From contig JANWKE010000022.1 in NCBI GenBank assembly GCA_025451535.1, forward strand, positions 1 through 56,774: a stretch of DNA of 56,774 bases, given 5' to 3'. The translations under genes were made by a program, and so were the position numbers. Source of the DNA: Verrucomicrobiia bacterium. GTDB taxonomy: Bacteria > Verrucomicrobiota > Verrucomicrobiia > Limisphaerales > UBA11358. The notes beneath the pieces were generated by a model. The model was not told the origin of the DNA, made no database searches, and saw nothing but the letters and a program-made list of their open reading frames with translations. Shown here one piece after another: positions 27,017 through 35,236 of the stretch (its first letter is position 1; each line of letters starts with the position of its first letter).

Positions 27017-28090
27017 ATGAAACAACTGCGGATTGGAATTTTAAGCACGGCCGGGATAGGCCGTCAGAATTGGAAGGCGATTTTCAATTCCGGCAATGCC
27101 ATGGTCACGGCGGTGGCCAGCCGCGACGCGGAACGTGGCCGCGAGTACATCCGCAAACTCCAGGAGGAGTTTCCGTTCGCCGCCACGCCGGCCGCGCTCG
27201 GCAGTTATGAGGAACTGCTCGCCTCGCCCGACGTGGACGCCGTTTACATTCCGCTGCCGACCGGGTTGCGCAAGGAATGGGTGTTACGCGCGGCGGCGGC
27301 GGGCAAGCATATCATTTGTGAAAAGCCGTGCGGGGTGAGTGCGGCCGACGTTCAGGAAATGTCGGACGCCTGCCGCAAGCACCGCGTGCAATTCATGGAT
27401 GGCGTCATGTTCATGCACAATCCGCGACTATCGCGCGTTCGCGAAGTTCTGGACGACGGCAAAAGCGTCGGGCCGGTGCGACGGATTGCGTCGGCATTCA
27501 GTTTCCTCGGTACCGGTGGCTTCTCCGACAGCAATATCCGCGTGGACGGCCGGTTGGAGCCAGCCGGCTGCCTGGGCGATCTGGGCTGGTACTGCATCCG
27601 GTTCACGCTTTGGGCGCTGAACTGGCAATTGCCGCACTCGGTGACCGGCCGGATTCTCTCGCAATCCGAACCGACCGGCGGTCGTGTGCCTGCCCCGACA
27701 GACTTCTCCGCTGAGCTGATTTTTGCCGATGGTATTTCAGCGGGGTTTTACTGTTCGTTTCGGGCCGCCCTGCAACAATGGGTTTTTGTCAGTGGCCGGG
27801 ATGGCTGGCTGCGAGTGCCCGATTTCGTCCATCCGTTCAACGGCTACGGACCGGCTTTTGAAGTCAATCGGGCGGAAATTCGCGTTCCGACCGGTGCCCC
27901 AACGCCGGCGCCCGGTTCGGACCTGGCCGACCTTGGCCACGCGACGGCGCAGAACACCGTCATGTTCCGCAATTTCGCCAACCAGGTTTTTTCCGGCAAA
28001 TTAAACGAAGAATGGCCGAGGTGGGCGCTCCAAACGCAGCAGGTCCTGGACATGTGTTATGATTCAGCACGTAACGTGTTGAAGCGTTAA
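27017..28090 (+). CDS. Gfo/Idh/MocA family NAD(P)-dependent oxidoreductase
   Basis: A 357-residue dehydrogenase of the glucose-fructose oxidoreductase family. The N-terminal Rossmann fold is IGILSTAGIGRQNWKAIF (residues 5-22), with the STAGIG variant of the nucleotide loop, followed by AVYIPLPTGLRKEW and the catalytic-site block HIICEKPCGVS (K-P motif at about residues 101-104). The C-terminal alpha/beta domain has LEPAGCLGDLGWYCI. Substrate is a sugar or polyol that cannot be inferred. It starts 49 bases after the chelatase stop, just behind the palindrome, and a perfect 14-bp hairpin covers its own stop. Confidence 0.93.
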   Translation: MKQLRIGILSTAGIGRQNWKAIFNSGNAMVTAVASRDAERGREYIRKLQEEFPFAATPAALGSYEELLASPDVDAVYIPLPTGLRKEWVLRAAAAGKHIICEKPCGVSAADVQEMSDACRKHRVQFMDGVMFMHNPRLSRVREVLDDGKSVGPVRRIASAFSFLGTGGFSDSNIRVDGRLEPAGCLGDLGWYCIRFTLWALNWQLPHSVTGRILSQSEPTGGRVPAPTDFSAELIFADGISAGFYCSFRAALQQWVFVSGRDGWLRVPDFVHPFNGYGPAFEVNRAEIRVPTGAPTPAPGSDLADLGHATAQNTVMFRNFANQVFSGKLNEEWPRWALQTQQVLDMCYDSARNVLKR

Positions 28091-28133
28091 AAGGTTGAAG
28101 GGGTTCAACGTTTCCCCGCTTTAACGCTTCAAC
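28078..28133. terminator. perfect 14-bp inverted repeat across the Gfo/Idh/MocA stop codon
   Basis: GTTGAAGCGTTAAA (28078-28091) pairs with TTTAACGCTTCAAC (28120-28133); the loop has its own small GTTGAA/TTCAAC hairpin. The stop codon TAA (28088-28090) is in the left arm. It may be a dispersed repeat that serves as a terminator; no T-tract follows. Confidence 0.55.
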
Positions 28134-28155
28134 TCTTCAACGAATCCATTATTCT

Positions 28156-29052
28156 GTGCGTGTGCTTTTTCGGAAAATCACCATCATTGGCGTCGGCTTG
28201 CTTGGCGGTTCCATCGGACTGGCCGTAAAGCGGCGGAAACTCGTTTCGCCCGGCGGGGTGGCCGGCTTCGTGCGCCGCGTCGCCAGCCTGAAGGACTGCG
28301 AGCAAGCGGGTGCCGTGGACTTTGCCACTACCGATTTGCTGGCCGCCGTTTGGGACGCCGATCTCGTGATTCTCTGCACACCGCTGGCGCAAATGCGCGC
28401 CCGCGTCCGGGAAATGCTCCCGGCGCTCAAACGCGGTGCGATGGTTACCGATGTGGGTAGCGTAAAAGCCGGTGTCGTGCGTGAACTGGAATCGCTCGTT
28501 GCTAAAGCTGGCGCGCATTTTGTGGGCAGCCATCCGATGGCCGGCGCGGAAAAAACCGGCGTGGGCGCCGCCAGCGCAGATTTGTTCGCGAACGCTGTTT
28601 GCGTCGTTACCCCGACGGGAAAATCAAATTCAAAGGCCGTTCACAAAGTTGAGCGCTTTTGGAAATCGCTGGGCGCGCGAACGTTGCGGCTGGCGCCGGA
28701 ACAGCACGATTTGCTGGTGAGCCGGTCCAGCCATCTGCCGCATGTCCTGGCGGCGACTTTGGCCGGTTACGTGTTGAAACCAACGCAACCGAAACACCAG
28801 GCGGCGCTCTGCGCCAATGGCTTCCGGGATACGACGCGCATTGCGTCCGGCTCGCCCGAGATGTGGCGTGACATCGCGCTGGCCAACCGCAAAAATCTCG
28901 AACGGGCATTGGAGGATTTCATTTCCGATTTGAAGAAATTCGGGCGTACTTTGGCCAAAGCCGATGCGAAGGCCATCACAAAATTTTTTGAAACAACCAA
29001 GGCCCGCCGCGACCGTTGGTGCGCGTGCTGTGCGTCACCGTCACCCGAATAG
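28156..29052 (+). CDS. tyrA: prephenate dehydrogenase
   Basis: Oxidative decarboxylation of prephenate (or arogenate) to a tyrosine precursor, using NAD(P). The 298-residue protein has the dinucleotide loop IIGVGLLGGSIG (residues 10-21), then DLVILCTPL, VTDVGSVK and FVGSHPMAGAEKTG, all standard TyrA blocks; the catalytic His is in SSHLPHVLA. GTG start 28156. The last 20 residues are Arg/Cys-rich and probably not conserved. It is directly followed by aroA, so aromatic amino acid synthesis genes are grouped here. Confidence 0.95.
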   Translation: MRVLFRKITIIGVGLLGGSIGLAVKRRKLVSPGGVAGFVRRVASLKDCEQAGAVDFATTDLLAAVWDADLVILCTPLAQMRARVREMLPALKRGAMVTDVGSVKAGVVRELESLVAKAGAHFVGSHPMAGAEKTGVGAASADLFANAVCVVTPTGKSNSKAVHKVERFWKSLGARTLRLAPEQHDLLVSRSSHLPHVLAATLAGYVLKPTQPKHQAALCANGFRDTTRIASGSPEMWRDIALANRKNLERALEDFISDLKKFGRTLAKADAKAITKFFETTKARRDRWCACCASPSPE

Positions 29053-29060
29053 AAACTGAA

Positions 29061-30386
29061 GTGTTACCCGACCTCATCGAAATCGTGCCGCTTGACCAGC
29101 CGGTGCATGCGGAAGTCACCGTGCCCGGCTCGAAGAGCATCACCAACCGCGCGCTCATCCTGGCCGCGCTGGCCGACGGCGAAGTCACGCTGGAAAGCGC
29201 GCTTTGGAGCGAAGACACCCAAATCATGGTCGACTGCCTGCGGAAGCTCGGCTTCGTGGTGAATGTCGCTCCCGACCCGGAGGAATTTTGCAACCGCGCG
29301 ATCACGGTTGGCGGTCTCGGCGGGAAAATTCCCACTGCGGGGACCGCGGAAAAACCGCTGGAATTGTTTGTGGGCAACTCGGGCACGGCGGCGCGGTTCC
29401 TGGTGGCGTTCGTTTGTCTGGGAAACGGCGTCTATCGCTTGAGCGGCGTGCCGCGCATGCACGAGCGGCCCCAGGCGGCCTTGTTCCAGGCGTTGCGGCA
29501 GCTGGGTTGCCGCGTGGATTCGCCGAATGACAAGTTGCCCGCCGTTATTCATGCGACCGGTCCGCACCCCGGCCGGTGCCAGGTGAGCATCGAGGAAAGT
29601 TCGCAGTTTGCGAGCGCGTTGCTGATGTGCTCGCTGGCGGCCGGCTGGCAGGTCGAAATTGTCGGCGAAAATGTCGAGGAATCGCCTTATGTTTATATGA
29701 CTCGCGAAATGTTCTCGTATTTTTACTGGAGCCGGAAACAGAGCCGGCATCCGGAACGGGGCATGAAAGGCGGCGTTTATCCGGTTGATCCTGATTCGTC
29801 CAGCGGTAGTTATTTTCTGGCGGCCGGTTGGCTGGCCGCCGGCGCGGCGCAGGATGAGCCGCACCCGGTCCTGGTGGAGCGTTGGCCGATTCTTGGAGCA
29901 GGTTATCAGATTGATACAAATTTTCTGAATTACCGGCTCCTCCCGGAAACGGTTTCCCGGAGATCGGATCTGGGTGACAGCATCATGACGCTGATGATGA
30001 TGGCGCCGTTCGCAGATCATCCGGTGAAATTCATTGACCTCGACCACCTGCGCGTTCAGGAGTGCGACCGGGTTTCCGCCTTGCATACGGAACTGGCCAA
30101 GTGTGGCGCCAAGGTCGTCGAGGAAGACGACACGCTGACAATTTATCCTTCGTCGCTCCACGGCGCGGAGATTGAAAGTTACAATGACCACCGGGTGGCA
30201 ATGTGTTTTGCGGTTCTGGGATTGAAGGTGCCGGGCATAAAAATCAGGAATCCGGCCTGTGTGAAGAAGACGTTTCCGAATTTCTTCCAGAAATTCGCTG
30301 CCAAACCGCCGCACGGTCTGGGTGTCGAGATCCGAGACGTGCCGACCGGGCGAAAATTGGCGGCTGAGGAATTGTTTGCGGACTGA
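29061..30386 (+). CDS. aroA: 3-phosphoshikimate 1-carboxyvinyltransferase (EPSP synthase)
   Basis: Sixth step of the shikimate pathway: transfers enolpyruvate from PEP to shikimate-3-phosphate. From GTG 29061 the protein has 441 residues; an in-frame GTG at 29016 overlaps tyrA and is less likely. Family blocks are PGSKSITNRALILAALADG, LFVGNSGTAARFLVA, RMHERPQAALFQALRQLG (replacing the usual R-M-x-x-R-P), SSQFASALLM and YNDHRVAMCFAV. It lies in a tyrA-aroA-cmk-plsC row with small gaps, a plausible operon, although a palindromic repeat separates it from cmk. Confidence 0.96.
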   Translation: MLPDLIEIVPLDQPVHAEVTVPGSKSITNRALILAALADGEVTLESALWSEDTQIMVDCLRKLGFVVNVAPDPEEFCNRAITVGGLGGKIPTAGTAEKPLELFVGNSGTAARFLVAFVCLGNGVYRLSGVPRMHERPQAALFQALRQLGCRVDSPNDKLPAVIHATGPHPGRCQVSIEESSQFASALLMCSLAAGWQVEIVGENVEESPYVYMTREMFSYFYWSRKQSRHPERGMKGGVYPVDPDSSSGSYFLAAGWLAAGAAQDEPHPVLVERWPILGAGYQIDTNFLNYRLLPETVSRRSDLGDSIMTLMMMAPFADHPVKFIDLDHLRVQECDRVSALHTELAKCGAKVVEEDDTLTIYPSSLHGAEIESYNDHRVAMCFAVLGLKVPGIKIRNPACVKKTFPNFFQKFAAKPPHGLGVEIRDVPTGRKLAAEELFAD

Positions 30387-30465
30387 TTCGTAGCGGCAGC
30401 TCGGCAGAGTGCCGCTGGATAAAAATAAAGATATTTGCCGCGCTCTGCCGAGGCGCAGCTACGAA
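30387..30465. repeat. palindromic element between aroA and cmk
   Basis: Arms begin TTCGTAGC and end GCTACGAA; about 24 of 29 positions pair (core CTCGGCAGAG / CTCTGCCGAG), around an A+T-rich loop. It begins one base after the aroA stop and ends seven bases before the cmk TTG. Confidence 0.8.
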
Positions 30466-30472
30466 AATAAAT

Positions 30473-31132
30473 TTGAAACAGCCTTTGGTCATTGCCATTG
30501 ACGGCACGAGCGCCAGCGGTAAAAGCACGAACGCGAAGCGGGTCGCCCGGGCGCTTGGCTGTGTTTACGTGGACACGGGCGCGATGTATCGCACGCTGGC
30601 ATGGTATTGCCTGAAGAACCGGGTTGACGTGCAGGACGCCAGGGCCGTGGCCGCGCTTTGCCGCAAGTGGAAGGCTGCCCTGCATTGTCTGGAAGCCGAC
30701 GGCCTGCGCGTCGCGCGGTTGTTTGTGGACGGCTATTTTCCCGAGAACGAAATTCGCACGGCCGAAGTCAGCGCCGCCGTGCCGCACGTTGCCGCGGTGC
30801 CGAAGGTGCGCGAGTGGATGGTCAAACGCCAGCGTGAATGCCTGCAGTTTGGCAGCCTCGTCATGGAAGGCCGCGACATCGGCACAAATGTCTTCCCGGA
30901 AACGGACTTCAAGTTTTATCTCGATGCGAAGCTGGAGGAACGGTCGCGCCGCCGCGCCGCCGACGGCGTCCGGGAAAATCTGGCCGCGCGCGATCAACGC
31001 GACAGCCAGCGCGCCGTCGCGCCGCTGATGGTTCCGCTGGGGGCCAAGGTCATTAATAACTCTCAAATGACATCGGAGCAAACCAGCGGGCTCATCATCG
31101 CGGAGATAAGAAAACGGCTGGCTGAAAAATGA
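30473..31132 (+). CDS. cmk: cytidylate kinase
   Basis: Phosphorylates CMP and dCMP with ATP. 219 residues, starting at TTG 30473 (no ATG is available before the P-loop). The P-loop GTSASGKST spans residues 11-19; CVYVDTGAMYRTLA is the nucleotide-monophosphate block, and VMEGRDIGTNVFP and RSRRRAADG are typical of Cmk. The ATGA overlap at 31129-31132 couples it to plsC. Confidence 0.95.
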   Translation: MKQPLVIAIDGTSASGKSTNAKRVARALGCVYVDTGAMYRTLAWYCLKNRVDVQDARAVAALCRKWKAALHCLEADGLRVARLFVDGYFPENEIRTAEVSAAVPHVAAVPKVREWMVKRQRECLQFGSLVMEGRDIGTNVFPETDFKFYLDAKLEERSRRRAADGVRENLAARDQRDSQRAVAPLMVPLGAKVINNSQMTSEQTSGLIIAEIRKRLAEK

Positions 31133-31767
31133 ATTTCTCGTATCGCCTTGGCTGGCTTTTCTTTCGCGCATGGTATGCGAGCTATTTTCGCTGGCGGGTC
31201 TTCAATCCGGAACGCGTCCCTGAAACCGGCGCGGTCATTCTCGCGTCCAACCACGCAAGCTTTCTCGATCCGCCGCTGGTGGGCGCGGGGCTGAAACGCG
31301 GCATCAATTATCTTGCACGTGAATCATTGTTTCGGTTTCAGGGCGTTGGCGCACTCTTGCGTTCCTGGAGTGCCGTACCCGTGGACCGCGACGGCGGCGG
31401 CGCGGCTGGTTTGAAGGCGATTCTCGACCGGCTGCTCGCGGGCGGCGGCATCATTTTATTTCCGGAAGGCACGCGGACGCGCGACGGCAAATTACAGCCC
31501 GCGCGTTCAGGCATCGGCTTGGTGGTGATCAAATCCATTGCGCCGGTCGTGCCGGTGCGCGTGTTTGGCACTTACGAAGCCTATGGCCGGCACATAAAAT
31601 TTCCGCGTCCCAAACGCATCGCCGTGAAATACGGCCAGTCGATGAATTTTGAAAAATTGCGCGCGGAAGCGAGGAATTGTTCCAAACCGCGCCTCAAGGA
31701 GATTTACCTGCAAATCGCGAATGAAATCATGGCGGCGATTGCGAAACTGGAACCGCGGGAAGATTGA
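31129..31767 (+). CDS. plsC: 1-acyl-sn-glycerol-3-phosphate acyltransferase
   Basis: Acylates lysophosphatidate to phosphatidate in the inner membrane. 212 residues with the PlsC motifs NHASFLD (residues 41-47, catalytic His-Asp), FPEGTRTRDG (motif III) and VVPVRVFG. A hydrophobic N-terminal helix anchors it. Overlaps the cmk stop by four bases, so translation is probably coupled. Many bacteria have rpsA after cmk; here plsC takes that place, as in several Gram-positive and other lineages. Confidence 0.94.
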   Translation: MNFSYRLGWLFFRAWYASYFRWRVFNPERVPETGAVILASNHASFLDPPLVGAGLKRGINYLARESLFRFQGVGALLRSWSAVPVDRDGGGAAGLKAILDRLLAGGGIILFPEGTRTRDGKLQPARSGIGLVVIKSIAPVVPVRVFGTYEAYGRHIKFPRPKRIAVKYGQSMNFEKLRAEARNCSKPRLKEIYLQIANEIMAAIAKLEPRED

Positions 31768-31853
31768 AAATAATCCGCGAATTTCGCGAATTTTCACAAA
31801 TTTAAGCCAGGCCTTGTTCCTTTCGCGCCAATTAGCGTAATTTGCGGATAAAT

Positions 31854-32186
31854 TTAAATCCCCAGGTTCGACAAGGTATTGCTGATGCTGTTCACGATCC
31901 GGACGAGTTGTGGATGCGATTTCTCAAAACCCTCGACGGAAGAGCGCAATCCTTCCAGCGAATGGCGCAGCGATTGCGGGTTTTGCTGCTGGCGTGTGGC
32001 CTCGTGGGCCGAAAGCTCCGCGAAACCGGCGATGCTCTGCGCCTGCTCGTCATGCGTTCGGGAAAGCTTGCCGATCTCGGATTTCAACGTGCCGAGCAAT
32101 TGGAGCAACTCGCGCTTGCGGTCTTCGCTGATATTGTCCGCGCTGCGGATTTTTGCCTCGATTTCGTTCAGACTGCTTTCATTCAT
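31854..32186 (-). CDS. DUF4404 family small helical protein
   Basis: A 110-residue protein, nearly all helix and rich in Glu, Lys, Ser and Gln, with the DUF4404 layout (a first helix NEIEAKIRSADNISED, a helix LLQLLGTLKSEI, and a final LVRIVNSISNTLSNLGI). No catalytic residues. The role is unknown. It is on the minus strand between the plsC end and tmk, and could be cotranscribed with tmk since the gap is only 40 bases. Confidence 0.75.
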   Translation of the reverse strand: MNESSLNEIEAKIRSADNISEDRKRELLQLLGTLKSEIGKLSRTHDEQAQSIAGFAELSAHEATRQQQNPQSLRHSLEGLRSSVEGFEKSHPQLVRIVNSISNTLSNLGI

Positions 32187-32226
32187 ACTGCATGATTATT
32201 CATTGCCGGAAATTCAGCAAGCGCGT

Positions 32227-32883
32227 TTACCAGCGGCCAACCCGCGGCAGAACCGGTTGCACCTGTTCCCAGATTCTTGAACAAATGATGTCAATGGGGC
32301 CGGTGCCATCCACCACGCGAACGCGGCCGGGTTCGGCGGCGACAATCGCCTCGTAACCCCTGGCCACGCGGGCGAAGAAATTCCTGTCTCCTTCCTCCAT
32401 CCGGTCGCGGATGAAGGGCAGGATGGACTGCCGTGAGAGCAGCCTTTCCGCGCTGACTTCCGGCGGCACGTGCAGAAACAAGGTCAGATCCGGTCGCGTG
32501 TCGCCGACGGCAAAATCAATCACGCTCTTCACCAGCGCCAGGTCCAACCCGCGCCCATGGCCCTGGTAAGCCGTGGTCGAATCGTAAAAGCGGTCGCACA
32601 GGACGACGTCACCCACGGTCAGCGCGGGGCGGATGATTTCGCGGACGAGCTGCGCCCGGCTGGCGTTCACCAGGAGCAATTCCGTTTCGGGAGTCATGGC
32701 CACGTTGGCCTTGCTGTGCTTGAGCGTGTGGCGGATTTCTTCGCCGACCGGCGTACCGCCCGGCTCGCGCAGCATATGGACACGGTAGCCGAGCACCCGC
32801 AGCGTTTTGCCGAGCAGTTCGATCTGCGTGGATTTGCCGCAGCCTTCCGTGCCCTCAAACGTGATGAATAAGCCTTTGGCCAT
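32227..32883 (-). CDS. tmk: thymidylate kinase
   Basis: Phosphorylates dTMP with ATP. 218 residues with P-loop EGTEGCGKST (residues 10-19), LREPGGTPVGEEIR, DRFYDSTTAYQG and the lid region ERLLSRQ. Full family length. ATG 32883. Upstream are short TTTACGATTT repeats at 32884-32910 and then the cysS end. Confidence 0.96.
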   Translation of the reverse strand: MAKGLFITFEGTEGCGKSTQIELLGKTLRVLGYRVHMLREPGGTPVGEEIRHTLKHSKANVAMTPETELLLVNASRAQLVREIIRPALTVGDVVLCDRFYDSTTAYQGHGRGLDLALVKSVIDFAVGDTRPDLTLFLHVPPEVSAERLLSRQSILPFIRDRMEEGDRNFFARVARGYEAIVAAEPGRVRVVDGTGPIDIICSRIWEQVQPVLPRVGRW

Positions 32884-32910
32884 TTACGATTTAAGATTTA
32901 CGATTTACGC
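32884..32910. repeat. TTTACGATTT direct repeats upstream of tmk
   Basis: Three GATTTA(C/A) units in a row (TTTACGATTTAAGATTTACG). A very similar row (TTTACGATTTCGGATTTACG) occurs at 41527-41558 before sucD. Confidence 0.6.
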
Positions 32911-33044
32911 GCCGTCCTTGGAACCGCGAAATGTGCGAAATACGCGAAAACCGGCTTTGCCGCCGCGGCGCCTCTTTTCTTGAATTGTTCGTCGGGATGG
33001 ATTCATTCGTTAGTTTTCGAGTATTTGGCGTGTTTGGCGGTTAA

Positions 33045-34496
33045 TCAAATCCTTTTCAGTCTCGGACCTTTGGGCGTGTCTTCGATGGCCCAACCTTTCG
33101 CCTTCAATTCGTCGCGAATGGCGTCCGATTTTTTAAAATCTTTGGCTTTGCGAGCCGCTTGGCGAGCCTCAAGCAACGCAATGATTTCAGCTGGAGCTTC
33201 GGCTTCCGCCGGCGTGCCAATGCCTAAAACGGAGTCAATTCTGTCCCATGCGGCCAATGCTCCCGCTGAGTCAGTCGCGCTCAAAGAGTGTTCCGCAATG
33301 CGCCGGTTGGTTTCCCGCACCCATTCAAAAACTGCGCCCCAAGCGGCGGAAATGTTCAAGTCTTCGTCGAGTGAATCACTGAAACGTTGAAGCACTGCCG
33401 GGAGCGCCGGCATCTTGCCGGCAGGTTGGCGTTCTTTCGTTGGTAAACTCGCCGGCTGGAAGCCGGCGCTCCCGGTAATTTCCCGCAGTTTGCCAAGGCA
33501 TTCGTCAATGCGTGCCAGCGCCGTGCGCGCGCCCTGCAAACCTTCGAGGGTAAAGTTGAATGTCTCGCGGTAATGCGCGGTCAGGAGCAAATAACGGATT
33601 TCACGGCCCGTGAATCCTTTGGCCAGCAGATCGCGCAGGGTGAAAAAGTTGCCGAGCGACTTGCTCATCTTTTTGCCTTCGACGAGTAAAAACGCCCCGT
33701 GGAGCCAGTAATTGACAAACGGTTTGCCGGTCGCGCCTTCGCTCTGCGCGATTTCGTCCTCGTGATGCGGAAATTTCAGGTCCTCGCCGCCAAGGTGCAG
33801 ATCAAAACTTTCGCCGAGCATTTTCATGCTCATGGCCGAACATTCGATGTGCCAGCCGGGTCGGCCCTCGCCCCAGGGGCTGGGCCAGAAAACCTCGCCG
33901 TCCTCCGGTACACGCGCCTTCCATAACGCGAAATCGGCAAGCGATTCCTTGTCGTATTCGTCCGCGGCGACGCGGTCGCCGACGCGCAGCTCGTCGAAGT
34001 TGAGCTTGAGCAACCGGCCATAGGTGCAGCCGCAGCCACGGTATTTCTCGATGCTGAAGTAAACTGAGCCGTCGGCGGCTTTGTAAGCGATGCTGCGCGC
34101 GACGAGCTTTTCGATGAGCGCTATGATTTCGGGAATGTATTCCGTCGCATGCGGCATTTGGTGCGGGAGAACGCAATTCAGCGTCTTCAAATCCTCGAGA
34201 AACGCGGCTTCGTATTTGCCGGTGAACTCACGCAGCGCCGTTTTCGTCTCCCGGATGCCTTTGATGATTTTGTCCTCCACGTCGGTGATGTTCATCACGT
34301 GCGTGATGGCGTAGCCCTTGAATTCGAGATAACGGCGGACGAGGTCGGCGAAGACAAAAGTGCGCCAGTTGCCGATGTGCGCGAAGTCATACACGGTCGG
34401 CCCGCAGCAATACATGCCGACCTTTTTTCCGGTGAGGTCGAGCGGCGCGAATTCCTGAATCGAGCGCGAGAGCGTGTTGAACAGTTTCAAAGCCAT
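33045..34496 (-). CDS. cysS: cysteine--tRNA ligase
   Basis: Charges tRNA-Cys with cysteine. 483 residues. The zinc ligand C30 sits in MYCCGPTVYDFAHIGN, which includes the HIGH-like HIGN; the KMSKS loop is near residue 276 and followed by LGNFFTLRDLL; the helical C-terminal part has DEDLNISAAW. Between the helices after residue 340 is a 26-residue segment (GSAGFQPASLPTKERQPAGK..) coded by a perfect-ended 78-bp palindromic element at 33398-33475. The C-terminal end KGWAIEDTPKGPRLKRI is normal. ATG 34496. Confidence 0.96.
   Translation of the reverse strand: MALKLFNTLSRSIQEFAPLDLTGKKVGMYCCGPTVYDFAHIGNWRTFVFADLVRRYLEFKGYAITHVMNITDVEDKIIKGIRETKTALREFTGKYEAAFLEDLKTLNCVLPHQMPHATEYIPEIIALIEKLVARSIAYKAADGSVYFSIEKYRGCGCTYGRLLKLNFDELRVGDRVAADEYDKESLADFALWKARVPEDGEVFWPSPWGEGRPGWHIECSAMSMKMLGESFDLHLGGEDLKFPHHEDEIAQSEGATGKPFVNYWLHGAFLLVEGKKMSKSLGNFFTLRDLLAKGFTGREIRYLLLTAHYRETFNFTLEGLQGARTALARIDECLGKLREITGSAGFQPASLPTKERQPAGKMPALPAVLQRFSDSLDEDLNISAAWGAVFEWVRETNRRIAEHSLSATDSAGALAAWDRIDSVLGIGTPAEAEAPAEIIALLEARQAARKAKDFKKSDAIRDELKAKGWAIEDTPKGPRLKRI
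33398..33475. repeat. 78-bp palindromic element inside cysS
   Basis: Ends CCGGGAGCGCCGGC (33398-33411) and GCCGGCGCTCCCGG (33462-33475) are perfect 14-bp complements, with further CCGGC pairs inside. The length is a multiple of three and the frame stays open. The inner motifs GGCATCTTGCCGG and GGCTGGAAGCC match the palindromes in the gap 16253-16644. Confidence 0.85.
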
Positions 34497-34668
34497 TTAC
34501 GTTCGCGCAAAGTAAGCTGGAACCGGCGAAAGAAAAATTAAAATCTCACACGCTTGTCGCGCCGGAGCGACCCGTGGCTCGAAGTGAACCAATAAGACAG
34601 GAACGAAGACGAGAGCGAAGGCGGAAAGGCCGCAAAGCTGGTGTGGGAAGTTTGCGGTCTATCCTGAC

Positions 34669-35096
34669 ATTAGGCCGACCGCCATCGCTCAGGTATTCTT
34701 ATCGAGGTACCGGACGCGCCATTTGTCTCCGCCCAAATACGTGAACCTGACCTTTCCCTTTTTAACCTTCGCTGGGATGCCCAAATCATCCCGCTTCAAA
34801 TCCACCTGATGAGTCTTTCCACCTTCACGCCAAACGATTGTCAACTTCGCAGCAACGCGAACGGGGTCCCACGATGTCATACTTTTTTCCGAAAGTTGGT
34901 CTTCGGCATGGACTGGAACCAAAACACCCGGCGAAGCCCAGGGAGGGAGTCCCGTAATCGAATCAACGAATATTTCGTTGGTGCTTAGGTTGAAATAAAC
35001 AAAATCAACCTCCGTCAAAGCGGCGCAAATCGTAAACGGAAGCATCAACGCCAAAAGTAGAATAGCAGATTTCATGGTGCGCATAGTCGGCCTAAT
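34669..35096. mobile_element. 428-bp unit with 11-bp inverted ends and TGAC flanking duplication
   Basis: ATTAGGCCGAC (34669-34679) and GTCGGCCTAAT (35086-35096) are perfect complements; TGAC lies immediately outside both (34665-34668, 35097-35100), as a 4-bp target duplication would. The unit holds exactly one gene, on the minus strand. TTAGGC/GCCTAA ends also recall integron attC core sites (GTTAGGC / GCCTAAC), with a last-base difference. Confidence 0.6.
34689..35084 (-). CDS. small exported protein of unknown function
   Basis: A 131-residue protein with a Sec signal (MKSAILLLALMLPFTICA, from ATG 35075; the frame can also begin at 35084). The mature part has YFNLSTNEIFVDSITGLPPWASPGVLVPV, a pattern I associate with small secreted or cassette-borne proteins, but I cannot name a family. 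No Cys pairs, catalytic motif or repeat is seen. Base use is more A+T rich than the flanking genes. It is enclosed by the inverted ends described for 34669-35096, so it is probably carried as a single-gene mobile unit. Confidence 0.75.
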   Translation of the reverse strand: MRTMKSAILLLALMLPFTICAALTEVDFVYFNLSTNEIFVDSITGLPPWASPGVLVPVHAEDQLSEKSMTSWDPVRVAAKLTIVWREGGKTHQVDLKRDDLGIPAKVKKGKVRFTYLGGDKWRVRYLDKNT

Positions 35097-35236
35097 TGAC
35101 GATGGACGGCTTGGTTTGCAGCCTGTCTCGTTTCATGTTTTTGACGTTATTTCGCGCTTAAGTTTCTGTCCAGCAGGTTTTTGATCCCAACAACGTTGCG
35201 GGCGAATCGCAATTTTTGGATAACCACATGCGCTCC

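Noticed and set aside
29064-30314. 416-codon minus-strand frame opposite aroA
   Set aside because: It mirrors aroA codons, is Arg/His/Gln-rich and has no domain; aroA is clear on the other strand.
34669-35096. True integron gene cassette
   Set aside because: No complete attC with R'/L' sites, no intI, and both ends have A/T where the core site needs G/C (GTT / AAC). Kept only as an alternative to the MITE-like reading.
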